This document shows, in pieces, positions 45,806 to 57,344 of a stretch of 64,000 nt of DNA. This stretch comes from Antilocapra americana (lineage: Eukaryota; Chordata; Mammalia; Artiodactyla; Antilocapridae). The notes under the pieces were generated by a model. It was not told the origin of the DNA. It saw nothing but the letters and a program-made list of their open reading frames with translations, and made no database searches. Made by a program: the position numbers and the translations under genes. How positions within the stretch are numbered: the first letter of the stretch is position 1; each line of letters starts with the position of its first letter. The stretch is from assembly GCA_007570785.1 (NCBI GenBank), contig ML664159.1:4435987-4499986 (forward strand). Direction: 5' to 3'.

Positions 45806-46545
45806 GATCAGGTTTTAGTAGGTGTTTCTTTGGAACATGTTAGCAGTTCTCAGCTCCTTGTTTTGAAAATTACACATTCACACTAGACCTAACCAGTTGG
45901 CCAAATATTCATGATGGAGTATCATTTCTGACAAAACTGGTAAGAGCTCTCACTTCAGCCTTACTTAACCAACTGCTGTGTACTGAAGAAGAAGCCAGCT
46001 AATTGTAATTTTGATAAGGCTATCTGTCATTGTGGAATGCCTTTCTCTGGTGGCTGAATGAAAATCAGCTATGCATTCCATACTGAACATGCCAGAGATA
46101 AAGGCTGTTAGGCCTGTCTTACAAACTAGTTTTCAACAGCTGACATGAATATTTCCCTTTTCTATTCTGCTCAGTTTTGTATCTGTGAAGACTGTAGCTC
46201 AGAACACAAGCTAAGCATGAAAAGTTCTTGTGCTCAGATTACCAATATGTAGGACATTTTGATGCCATCTTTTTATATTTCTGAAACTGCTAAAATTGTA
46301 ATCCCTGTTAAAAATGAAAACTCTAAATAACTTAAAATCAAGTGCAAAAGGATTAGAAACAGACTGATGACAAAATATTTGCTTTCCATACAAACATATT
46401 CTCAATATACTCTAGGGGATATTTTTCCTTAGTTATAAGTAAAGTGCCCAGTATGAACTCAGGTATGTGTGATTTTTAACATATATACATTTTTAGTGAC
46501 TTTAAAAAGGGACCACAGTTACTGAATAATTTTATATTTCATTAT
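45806..46545. other. Intergenic, 3' of RSRC1, no recognised repeat
   Basis: Repeat-free sequence immediately downstream of the inferred poly(A) site. No gene recognised. Confidence 0.4.
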
Positions 46546-47842
46546 TCAGTTCAGTTGAGTCACTCAGTCGTGTCCAACTCTTGGCGACCCCATGAACTGC
46601 AGCACGCCAGGCCTCCATGTCCATCACCAACTCCTGGAATCCACCCAAACCCATGTCCATCGAGTCTGTGATACCATCCAGCCATCTTATCCTCTGTCTT
46701 CCCCCTTCTCCCCCTACCCTCAATCCTTCCCAGCATCAGGGTCTTTTCCAGTGAGTCACCTCTTCACATGAGGTGACCAAAGTATTGGAGCTTCAGCTTC
46801 AACATCAGTCCTTCCAATGAACACCCAGGACTGAACTCCTTTAGGATGGACTGGTTGGATCTCCTTGCAGTCCAAGGGACTCTCAAGAGTCTTTTTTAAC
46901 ACCACAGTTCAAAAGCATTGATTCTTTGGTGCTCAGCTTTCTTTATAGTCCAACTGTCACATCCATCATGACTACTGGAAAAACCATAGCCTTGATTAGA
47001 TGGACCTTTGTTGACAAAGTAATGTCTCTGCTTTTTAATATGTTGTCTAGGTTGGTTGTAACTTTCCTTCAAAGGAGTAAGTGTCTTTTAATTCCATGGC
47101 TGCAGTCACCATCTGCAGTGATTTTGGAACCCCCCAAAATAAAGTCTGTCACTGTTTCCACTGTTTTCCCATCTATATCCCATGAAGTGATGGGACCAGA
47201 TGCCATGATCTTAGTTTTCTGAATGTTGAGCTTTAAGCCACTTTTTCACTCTCCTTTTTCACTTTCATCAAGAGGCTTCTTAGTTCCTCTTCACTTTCTG
47301 CCATAAGGGTGGTGTCGTCTGCATATCTGAGGTTATTGATATTCCTCCCGGCAATCTTGATTCCAGCTTGTGCTTCTTCCAACCCAGCGTTTCTCATGAT
47401 GTACTCTGCATATAAGTTAAATAAGCAGGGTGACGAGATACAACCTTGACGTACTCCTTTTCCTATTTGGAACCAGTCTGTTGTTCCGGGTCTAACTGTT
47501 GCTTCCTGACCTGCATACAGATTTCTCAAGAGGCAGATCAGATGGTCTGGTATTCCTATCTCTTTTAGAATTTTCCACAGTTTATTGTGATCCACCCAGT
47601 CAAAGGCTTTGGCATAGTCAATAAAGCAGAAGTAGATGTTTTTCTGGAACTCTCTTGCTTTTTTGATAATCCAGCAGATGTTGGCAATTTGATCTCTGGT
47701 TCCTCTGCCTTTTCTAAAACCAGCTTGAACATCTGGAAGTTCACGGTTCATGTACTGCTGAAGCCTGGCTTGGAGAATTTTGAGCATTACTTTACTAGTG
47801 TGTTTAATGAGGGCAATTGTGCAGTAGTTTGAGCATTCTTTA
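46546..47842 (-). mobile_element. BovB LINE, antisense, with surviving reverse-transcriptase ORF
   Basis: From the reversed 3' terminus (CAGTTCAGTTGAGTCACTCAG) to the middle of the ORF (GTAGTTTGAGCATTC), where it is truncated. On the minus strand an uninterrupted frame of 212 codons (47233-47871, its first codons from flanking DNA) covers most of the RT palm: KVMLKILQARLQQYMNRELP, FRKGRGTRDQ, CFIDYAKAFDWVDHNKLW (motif A, with both aspartates), GVRQGC (motif B) and LRYADDTTLMAE (motif C, catalytic YADD). There is no endonuclease domain, so it cannot be an active element; the open frame shows that the copy is young. Confidence 0.94.
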
Positions 47843-50429
47843 CATAACATAAATAGTAACAGAACTATCACCCTTTGGGTAAGTATATTTTAGTGGTCTG
47901 GGCAAGAATTTGGTTTGTCATTTGGGCCACTAATGATTCTCCAGAGAAGGTAGACTAGGCATTGTTTCTCAGAATGCCTGATGTTCCTCATATATAAAAT
48001 AGTGAAAATACTATGATCCATTTTAATTATACTTAACACCAGAGTTCCTCTTTGGCAAGTAGTCTAAATACAGAGGTTTGAACTGCAATAGATTTATATT
48101 TTAAAGCTAAATTTTTCATGAGATAGAGAATCAAGTTATTTTTTTAAATAACTAAACTTTAGTCCCTGCAGGAACTCAGTGACTATTCACCTTCTCCCTG
48201 ATTTCCAATATGATTTATTTTAATGTATTATTAACTTTGTTTACCTGAATTCCTATTGAAGACTACACTGTTACCACATAAGTGAAATCAAATTTAATGA
48301 AAAAGACTTCATAGACCAATGTCAAATGTATCACCAAATTCAAGGTAGGCAATCCATGCAGGCCTTCTTTAATATCCTAATATAATGAGTCTATAAAACA
48401 GAATAATTTGTTTCATATCAGTTGATTACTGGCAACAGTTTCAACTTACATGAGATCTCAAAGTACTTTTTGAAATGTTGACTTCATTCAACATGATGAG
48501 TACTATATATACAAGTTTTTATTTCTGAACAAGTGCGTTCTCAGGGAAAATGGAATAAGAGTATTTTTTTTCTCTGGCCCTCCCTAGTTAGGAGGAAGCA
48601 AATACCCAAGGATATGAGAAGAGAGCACTTTGAGTCATTCATCTACTTCTCTTCAGCATCCCAGCAGGTGAAATGAGGATACAAATAGCAGACCTGCCTA
48701 CTTTAATTTTTCAGTAAAATAACACAAAAGAAAGCCCTTGATAGAAAAAGGCCAAGGGAGCATTTTGGCATGGTGGCCCTTCTTACTGAAATATGGAACA
48801 AATCGTTGCATGTGTAGTTATTTGAAAGCTACACTCCAGCTTCAGTGTACTCCTTGTGTCTGTGCTTGAACTGCCATGGTCAGTAGACCCTCGCTTTGTC
48901 CCTGGATTTCCCTCATCTCCCTCTCTGCCAAGACCACAAGAAGCACCAAATGCTCTGCAGTTAGTAACCTACTATCTGTGTACTAGAGGAATCTCAGGTC
49001 TTCTTCAGTCAGATTCACCCACTTACTCATTAACATTTTTCTAACTACCTAGTTTTTGCTGGACAGAGTAAGGGTGCTTGGGTATACATGGCGAATCCAA
49101 TGGGGTTCCTGCCTTCAGGAGGTTTAGTTGTGAAGCCTAGACATATGTACGACATAAAAGATATAATACTTAGTGACATGAAGAGGACATGTTTGCAAAG
49201 AAGAAAGTTGGAAAATTAAGGAAGTTAATATAAGTTAGAAAATTAAGGAAGACTTCATGGGTGAGATCACAGCTAAATGGAGACTTGGCATATGAAAAGC
49301 CCATAGAGCCACAGGATCTCTTAGCCATCCACTTCCATCTTCCTGATAGCTGCTCAAGGAGGCTGGAAACTGTTACACTTCCCACCCTGGAAAGAATCCC
49401 CCACGTAAAAGACCCAAATGGCCTTTCCCTCTCCGTCTTATTAAAACTCGTGGCACAATCTTAGGTTCCTGGTTACCCTCCAGCTTTCTCTGGTCATTGC
49501 TTCCTTTGGGTGGAGGATCAGAGTAAGCCAGCCAATTTGGCCACTGTCTTCTATCACCACCATGCTTGAGTGAAACATGCAGTGGTAGCTGACAGAGACT
49601 TTCAAAACTTTTGAGAATGAATTGCATCTACCAATAAGGCTTGCCTAACCATGGGGACCGCTGTGTGTTCCCTAATCCTGTTTCGTTTTCCAGTGTGTAT
49701 TTTTATAGAAGACACTGTTTTGGAATGAAATGATGCAATTCATTTGCATATGGTTAAACTCCTTGCCAAACTTCCCTTTGGTTTGGATATCAAGTGAAAA
49801 TCAGTAAGTGAGCAGCTAAGATAGTAACAAAAGCTAGAAATGAAACGAGACACTGGACATTTTTGGTCACTAAACTATGGATGAATTGATCTGGAATTCT
49901 TATACCCATGTTACTCCTTCCTTCCCCCGTGCCCCGCCACCCCAAAATTCTTTGTGTGACAAAAGAGGTTTTGAACCATCTCTTGGCCATTACTCAATAG
50001 ATACAGGACTTGTATTATTTAAAAAACTTTTGAATGCCATTCTTTAAATGTAATCCTACTTATTACTCTTTGGAACTTCCTTATGGAATAATGGAAAAGC
50101 AAGTCATCTTGATAAGAAGACATCTGAGTCTTTACAGAAGAACAGAAATAAAAATGGAGGTAAGAACTCTGTGAATTCTCTACTCATCTTCACTTTTATC
50201 ATAGAGATGGATGTTGATCAGTATTCTATTTGGTGGAGTTTTTTCCCAAATCAAAGAAAATGCTCTGTCATCATGTATTTCTAAGTTATTTTTGCTATCA
50301 TTGATCCTATGATCAAGAATCTAGCCCTTGCCTGACACAATGAAGGCTCTCAATAAATATTTTTTCAATGAAGGAAAAATGAATTTGCCTATCTGAAATG
50401 AGCAGTCTCTTTAATAGTATGGCTATTTA
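47843..50429. other. Intergenic, mostly unassigned
   Basis: About 2.6 kb without a confident feature. The block 49060-49290 (GTTCCTGCCTTCAGGAGG; GGAAGACTTCATGGGTGAG) resembles the unnamed ancient repeat noted near 9.3 kb. Short ORFs at 49170-49627 on both strands overlap one another and have no domain. Confidence 0.35.
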
Positions 50430-50660
50430 TGTTATTCAACCTTTTTGAAGTTGAAAATAAATTGGTGTCCAGGTATATACCCATAAGAATTGAAAGCAGA
50501 GTCTTAAGAGGTATTTGTACACCCATGGTCATAGCAGCAGTATTCATAATAGCCAAAATATGGAAGCAACCCAAGTATCCAGGGATGGATGAAGTAAAAT
50601 GTAGTATATATGAATGTGTATATATACAATGGAATACTCCTCAACCTTAAAGGGGAAGAA
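50430..50660 (+). mobile_element. Old L1 (L1M-like) 3' region, left part
   Basis: GTATATACCCATAAGAATTG, ATGGTCATAGCAGCAGTATTC, AAATATGGAAGCAACCCAAG and ATATACAATGGAATACTCCT follow the L1 3' order. It is interrupted after GGAAGAA at 50654-50660. Confidence 0.85.
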
Positions 50661-51068
50661 TAATATCTGTTGGCCTTTGAATGGACTAACTCCCGCTTGG
50701 GCCAGATGCAACAGTACACCTGGACAGTATTGCCTTAAGGGTTTGAGGACAGCCCACACTTGTTTGCCCACGCCCTGGGAAAGGAACTAAGAGAAATACA
50801 CCTAAAAGAAGGGGCTGTTCTACAGTATTTTGACATGTGAATATGTAGGCCCTCCATGGAGGCCTCAGGTCAGAACACCACTGACGTTCTTAATTTCCTT
50901 GGGGCCCAGGGTTATTGGGTCTCCCATAAAAAGGCAGAAAATCTCAAAGCAACAAGTTAAATACATGGGACACATTATAAATCCTGGAAGTAGACAATAA
51001 TGTCCAGATAAAAACTGAGCTATACTAGGCCTGGGGACTCCAAAAAGAAAAAGATGTCTCTGTATCTT
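50661..51068. mobile_element. Unassigned insertion into the old L1
   Basis: About 400 bp, GC-richer than its surroundings, with no family that I recognise. It separates two collinear halves of an old L1; GGAAGAA repeats at 50654-50660 and 51297-51303 could be its target duplication, with a later Bov-tA (51069-51284) inside or at its end. Minus-strand reading is open over parts of it, but no domain is evident. An LTR or a retrocopy fragment are both possible. Confidence 0.5.
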
Positions 51069-51284
51069 GGGCTTCCCTAGAGGCACTACTGGTAAAGAAC
51101 CCTCCTGCCAATGCAGGAGACATAAGAGATGCGGGTTCAATCCCCAGTTTGGGAAGATCCCCTGGAAGAGGGCACAGCAACCCATTCCAGTATTCTTGCC
51201 TGGAGAATCCCATGGACAGAGGAGCCTGGCAGGCTGCAGTGCATAAGGTTGCAAAGAGTTGAATATGACTGAAGTGACTTACCA
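51069..51284 (+). mobile_element. Bov-tA SINE, sense
   Basis: GGGCTTCCCTAGAGGCACTAC head, GGTTCAATCCCCAGTTTGGG, CAACCCATTCCAGTATTCTTG core and an end at TGACTGAAGTGAC. Three overlapping minus-strand ORFs here are SINE translations. Confidence 0.92.
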
Positions 51285-51296
51285 CTTAGCATAAGA

Positions 51297-51600
51297 GGAA
51301 GAAAATTGTGCAATCTGCTACAACATTGATGAACCTTGAACACAGTATGCTAAGAGAAATAATACAGTCACAAAAAGACAAATACTATATGATTCTACTT
51401 ATACGAGTAATTAAAGTCATAAAAGCAGAAAGTATAATGGTGGTTACCAGGGCCTAGCGGGGAGGGGAGATGGGGCTATTCTTTAGTGGGAATAGTTTCA
51501 GTTTTATAACGTGGAAAGTTTTCAGTTTTATAACATAGATGGATGCATAGCAATATGAATATGTTTAATAACACTAAACTTAACACTTAAAAATGGGTGA
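51297..51600 (+). mobile_element. Old L1 (L1M-like) 3' end, right part
   Basis: Continues the left part: GCTACAACATTGATGAACC, ATGCTAAGAGAAATAATAC, CTATATGATTCTACTTATAC and TGGTGGTTACCAGGGCCTAG, ending around 51600. Confidence 0.87.
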
Positions 51601-53244
51601 GAGAGTAATTGTGTGTACTTTTACAACACCAAAAAAAAACTATTTAAAAAATTAAAAAAGACACAAGTTTTGTTGCCAAACATATGGTTTCTGTGATTTG
51701 TGTCTCCACATGTCTCTGAACTGACCAAGGCCTTCGGATACCGTGAGGAAACAGAGTACACAGGGCCTTCTCTGTTGCATTAGTGATGAGCAACCGTGGG
51801 GCCAGAGTTTAAGCCAGGATCTCACGAGTCTTCACTTGACCAGACTTTCTTTCTGGTCTGATTTTTAAATTATAGAAATAATATTTTAAGTGATACAGAT
51901 GTGGTCATTCAGGGTCCACACATGGATGCTGTGACTGCTCCCCTCGTAAGCGATAGGTCCATTTCAAGAAGTAGACTCTACCAGCACAGTAAGACAACAC
52001 TCAAAACTCAACAATGTACCATTTATTTTTAGGTCTTGAATGGCAAAATGATCCTGCAGCAGTGCTAAGAGAGAGTGATGAACTGAGTTGACCCTTTCTT
52101 CTCCATATCTTGTAACATGGTACTCAGACTTAAATCCCAGTGTATAAAAACCTAGTATAGTACATGCTCCCTTCATAATCTTTTAAATAATTAACTGCCA
52201 AAATCCCACATCTTGAATAAAATCCATAGCTATAGTTTATCTACCTGTGCCTGTTCTATGAAAATATCATGAGCTTCAAATGGAACTGGAAACAAATAGT
52301 TGAGAAGTAAATAAATATTTTCCACATACCAGTACAATGGATCGAATGACTATATTAAAGAACAGGTAGGTTTTTTAACTGGATTATTTGTTTAGCCCCA
52401 TTGTAGATTTTTTTCTTTCCTCTTTCTGCTGCAGCAAATCTAGATAACTCGCTTATTGATAGTTGAAAAACTACTTTTTTCATAATGCTGTGTATTTGAA
52501 TTGGCTGCAGTTACCTCATGCAGTGGAAACGAGAAGTCACCCAAAGTTATAATCTCCAATAAATACACTTTCTCCATGTTCAAAGTAGATCATGAAAAAA
52601 ATTTTTTTTAACTACCATAAAGCATAATTAGCAGCCCAGTCCCTGTATTATATAATAGCTGTTCCATCTAAAACACTTGAACTTCCAGGAAGTAAACCAT
52701 TTTCACATTAACATTTGTTCTCCCACAAGCACGCTTGTGTTTCCAAGGTCATGTGGGCCGTTTTCAACAAAGGTACTCAGAGACTTTTAACTCACCTTCT
52801 TTATGGTTAACTTAGTAAGAAAAGGTGACAAATTATTGGTAAATAGGTTAGTATTCAGCACAGTCTAGAAAGTCCCAGAGACTCAGTTTCTGTTTGGGGT
52901 TCTTGAAGTTCTACTTTCTAAGTATGTTTATCTTGCCATAATAGTGCAATATAATTCCCAAAAGACATTGTTCAGTTAATTTCTAAATCCTTTTGAAAGG
53001 CATTTACACAGACTTTCAGAGAACTTTGAAAGGGTTACAAAATTCTTTCAAAGAATTATCTTATTTTTTGATAAACCTATTTTAGAATTTATCACAATCC
53101 ATGATAAAGATCTCTATTCTTTTACTAACAAGGACAGCATAGATTTGAAATATATTTTTTACTTTGGGAATTTAAAATATACTGTTTAAATGTCAATGGG
53201 GGGTTTGACTATTGATTCTTTTTTTTTATTTTAAGATTTTTATA
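51601..53244. other. Intergenic, no recognised feature
   Basis: Repeat-poor DNA; no exon or named element. Confidence 0.4.
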
Positions 53245-53261
53245 GATGTGGATCATTTTCA

Positions 53262-53812
53262 TTTATTTATTTATTTATTTTAATTTTCTTTACATTATCA
53301 TATTGGTTTTGCCATACATTGACATGAATCTGCCATCGGTATACATGTGTTCCCCTTCCAGAAGCCCCCTCCCACCTCCCTCCTGATTCCCTCTCTCTGC
53401 GTCATCTCGGTGCACCAGCCCTGAGCATCAAATCTGGGCTGGCAATTGATTTCACATATGATGATTAGCATGTTTCAATGCCATTCTCCCATATCATCCC
53501 ACCCTTGCCCTCTTCCACAGAGTCCAAAAGACTGTTCTATACATCTGCGTTTCTTTTGCTGTCTCGCATACGGGGTTCTCGTTACCATCTTTCTAAATTC
53601 CATATATATGCATTAGTATACTGTATTTTTGTTTTTCCTTCTGGCTTACTTCACTCTGGATAATAGGCTCCAGTTTCGTCCACCTCAGTAGAACTGATTC
53701 AAATGAATTCTTTTTAATGGCTGAGTAATATTCCATTGTGTATATGTACCACAGCTTTCTTATCCATTCGTCTGTTGATGGACATCTAGGTTGCTTCCAT
53801 GTCCTGGCTATT
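53262..53812 (-). mobile_element. Ruminant L1 3' end, antisense, complete insertion
   Basis: TTTATTTATTTATTT start (reversed tail), then the antisense 3' UTR and end of ORF2, truncated at CCATGTCCTGGCTATT. A perfect 17-bp target duplication GATGTGGATCATTTTCA lies at 53245-53261 and 53813-53829. Confidence 0.95.
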
Positions 53813-53894
53813 GATGTGGATCATTTTCAAAGTCTATTGAATTAGATACAACATTGCTTTTGTTTTAAGTTTTTGGTGGTGTTTTTTGCTTTTT

Positions 53895-54016
53895 TTTTTT
53901 TGACCAGGAGCATGTGGGATCTCAACTCCCCAACCTCTCCCTGGCCAGGGATCAAACCCACACCTCCTGCATTGGAAGTTAAAGTCTTAATCACTTGACT
54001 ATCAGGGAAGTTCCTG
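53895..54016 (-). mobile_element. Short CHR-type tRNA-derived SINE, antisense
   Basis: GCATGTGGGATCTCAACTCC, CCAGGGATCAAACCCACACC and the reversed head TTGACTATCAGGGAAGTTCC, after a T-run. Confidence 0.85.
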
Positions 54017-54165
54017 AATGTTGGATTCTAGTTCAGATGTGGAATTTGTAAATTAAATATGAATGGCCACCATTTTACTAAACTAATTCTCTTTCTGCTA
54101 AGTACTTCAAAATTTTCTCAATATTCATTTATATATTTTTCTATAAATTATATAATTTATACCAG

Positions 54166-54211
54166 CTAGCAAATGATCACATATAATTTATTAAATTTGA
54201 TCATTTGCTAG
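54166..54211. repeat. Perfect 14-bp inverted repeat, 18-bp spacer
   Basis: CTAGCAAATGATCA (54166-54179) and TGATCATTTGCTAG (54198-54211) are exact reverse complements around an AT-only spacer. It could be the relic of a small DNA transposon or a hairpin. Confidence 0.85.
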
Positions 54212-54447
54212 AAAAAGAATACATCAAGTGAGATTTATATCAAGAATTAAGCTTATTGTTAAGTGATATCTTCCACACTTTTGTGATTCGGATTTTTTTT
54301 TTCATTGAAAAATACCAAAAAAACACAAAAGGAAACTCATCCATATAGAACCAGTTTTTGAATGTAAACATATCTATCCCTCTTGGTCAGCTGCATTGTC
54401 TCTCCCGACCTAGTGACCATTATTTTTTCTCTCTCTTATTTTTAATT

Positions 54448-55623
54448 TTTAAATTTATTTTTATTTTTATTTTTTATTTTTTTTTATTGTGTTGGTTTTG
54501 GCATACAATGACATGAAACCACCATGGGTTTACATATGCTCCCCCTCCAGAAGCCCCCTCCCTCCTCCCTCCCGATTCCCTCCCCCTGGATCATCTCGGT
54601 GCACCAGCCCTGAGCATCAACCCTGGGCTGGCGATTGATTTCACATATGATAATTAACATGTTTCAATGCCATTCTCCCATATCATCCCACCCTTGCCCT
54701 CTTCCACAGAGTCCACGAGTCTGTTCTATACATCTGCGTTCCTTTTGCTGTCTCGCATGCTGGGTTCTCGTTACCATCTTTCTAAATTCCATATATATGC
54801 ATTAGTATACTGTATTTTTGTTTTTCCTTCTGGCTTACTTCGCTCTGGATAATAGGCTCCAGTTCCGTCCACCTGAGTAGAACTGATTCAAATGAATTTT
54901 TTTTAATGCTGAGTAATATTCCATTGTGTATATGTACCACAGCTTTCTTATCCATTCGTCAGTTGATGGGCATCTAGGTTGCTTCCATGTCCTGGCTATT
55001 GTAAACAATGCAGCGATGAACATTGGGGTACGTGGCTCTTTCAATTCTGGTTTCCTCGGTGTGTATGCCCAGCAGTGGGATTGCTGGGTCATATGGCAGG
55101 TCTATTTGCAGTTTTTTAAGGAATCTCCACACTGTTTTCCATAGTGGCTGTACTAGTTTGCATTCCCACCAACAGTGTAAGAGGGTTCCCTTTCCTCCAC
55201 ATCCTCCCCAGCATTTATTGCTTGTAGATTTTTGGATGGCAGCCATTCTGACTGGTGTAAAGTGGTACCTCATTGTGGTTTTGATTTGCATTTCTCTGAT
55301 AATGAGTGATGTCGAGCATCTTTTCATGTGTTTGTTAGCCATTTTTATGTCTTCTTTGGAGAAATGTCTGTTAAATTCTTTGGCCCACTTTTTGATTGGG
55401 CCGTTTATTTTTCTAGAATGGAGCTGCAGGAGTTGCTTGTATATTTTTGAGATTAATTGTTTCTCCGTTGCTTCATTGGCTATTATTTTCTCCCATTCTG
55501 AAGGCTGTCTTTTCACCTTGCTTGTAGTTTCCTTTGTTGTGCAGAAGCTTTTAATTTTAATTAGGTCCCATTTGTTTATTCGTGCTTTTATTTCCAATAT
55601 TCTGGGAGGTGGGTCATAGAGGA
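54448..55623 (-). mobile_element. Ruminant L1, 3' third, antisense, inserted in an older L1
   Basis: Reversed A-rich tail, 3' UTR, then the ORF2 C-terminal region: minus-strand ORF 54974-55597 gives [40 protein letters not shown] and [20 protein letters not shown] 2-bp loss near 55031 (GGGTACGTGG against GGGTACACGTGG in the copy at 24.0 kb) shifts the frame and splits the ORF. Target duplication TATTTTTAATT at 54437-54447 and 55624-55634. Confidence 0.94.
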
Positions 55624-55634
55624 TATTTTTAATT

Positions 55635-55790
55635 AGAGGATAATTGCTTTACAATATTGTGTTGGCTTATGCCATGTATCAACATGAATCAGCCATAGGT
55701 ATATGTATGTCCCCACCCTCTTGAATGTCGTTCCCACCTCCCACCCCATCCCACGCCTCTAGGTTGTCACAGAACACCTGGTGACCACCT
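55635..55790 (-). mobile_element. Older L1 3' end, antisense, host of the 54.4-55.6 kb L1
   Basis: GAGGATAATTGCTTTACAAT, GCCATGTATCAACATGAATC and CCACGCCTCTAGGTTGTCAC are the antisense 3' UTR of an older ruminant L1. Its reversed tail is left of the younger insertion, before 54437. Confidence 0.82.
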
Positions 55791-57091
55791 GGAGAAAAAG
55801 TCCTCCCAGCCTAGCCCTGTACTTGAACAAATGCTTGAGATATTGACACATAGGCTCTCTTTTTGGACCAGGAAAACAGATTTGTCTGCAGTTAATTTTG
55901 TTTCCATGATCATATGCTTTAGATACCTTTCCAGAGCAGTCCACCTACACCTCATTCTTTTTAACAGTTGCGTAGATTCCTAAAAGTGGAATTGCTGAGC
56001 CATAAACCAGTAAATAACAACAGTAAGTAAACTTTCAAATTGGATGATTTCATGCAAATCATTATCTCAATCTGTCCTTTGAATCATTTAAGAATTAAAA
56101 AGTCAGTTTATAATGAGGGGACACTGGCTATAGCTCATTCTCTCCATCGCGCATTCAGATTCATTCTTCATTCTTTTTTTTTTCCTCTCTGCAGTGTCCC
56201 AGGAAGCTGGCCTTTACAGACTAAATCACCCAGTTTTCCTTGCCCTCTGGCTTCTGATTGGGTTCAGGCAATAGCAGGCTCTAACAGGAAATCACAGGAA
56301 GGAAGAGAGAATTGGGTCTCCATACGCTGCTGTTTCTGCTGTAGCTGCTTTCCTAAGGGCACAACTCCTACAGGCTAGCCCCTCTCTCACCTTGTTACAG
56401 GTACAGCTTCCTCACTGTCCCTTGTGACCTGGAGACTAGTGTCAGTCCCTGATTGACTCCTTTAACCCTATTCACATCTCTGTATATAATGCCTTCGTTA
56501 AACTCTTGAGTATGTCATTTGTTTCCTGCTGGGACCAAAGCTGATAAAATTATTTGCAAGGGCAGTGCATCAATAAGGGTTAATTAAGTACACCATTTAG
56601 TTTTACCTTCATACACAATGACAACAGTTAACAACAAATGTGGCTTAAATTAAAAAAAAAAAAAACCAAACATTTATTTCTCTCTCAAGGGAGAGACATT
56701 GAAAAGGCAGGTATGGTGGATTCATATGGCAAGAACCCTGGCTCTTGTTCTAACATCCTCTTCTCTGTCAGTGGCTTCCACAGTGTGGTTCAGTACAGCT
56801 CTAGCCATCATATTCACATTCCACTGCCCACATTCCAGGCAGCGTGAAAGATATACTTGCTCCTTTTCTTTTAAGAAAACTCAGAAGTTGAAAATAAAGG
56901 AAACTCTGAAGCTCATACGTCATCCACTAGAACTTAGTCAGCTGACAACGCCCCTGTCACAAGAGAGATTAAGAAATCTCCTTTAATGATATAGAAAATC
57001 CTAAAGAAATCCAGCTACATAGCACATCTACACACTCAAATTTCTGCTTATTCAGAAAATAGTTCCATCAAAGACTGCTGACTGGCATACT
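55791..57091. other. Intergenic; old repeat remnants likely
   Basis: The block 56380-56560 (CCCTGATTGACTCCTTTAAC, CATTTGTTTCCTGCTGGGAC) and the block 56620-56840 (AATGTGGCTTAAATTAAAA, CATTTATTTCTCTCTCAAGG, CATTCCAGGCAGCGTG) resemble ancient mammalian interspersed repeats (L1M 3' UTR or LTR types), but I cannot name them securely. No gene seen. Confidence 0.4.
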
Positions 57092-57344
57092 CTTTTTTTT
57101 TTTAATTGAAGGATAATTGCTTTACAATATTGTATTGGTTTCTGCCATACAACATGAATCCACCATAAGTATACGTATGTCCCCTCCCTCTTGAACCTTC
57201 CTCCCTCCTTCCACCCTACCCCACCCCTCTAGGTTGTCACAGAGCACAGGATTGAGCTCTCTGCATCATACAGCAAATTCCCACTAGTCTTCTGTTTTAT
57301 ATAGGGTAACGTATATATTTCACTGCTTCTCTCTCAATTCATCC
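57092..57344 (-). mobile_element. Older L1 3' end, antisense, left part
   Basis: T-run, then GAAGGATAATTGCTTTACAAT, CCATACAACATGAATCCACC and CCCCTCTAGGTTGTCACAGAG, the same L1 type as at 55.6 kb. Split by the solo LTR; resumes at 57816. Confidence 0.88.
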
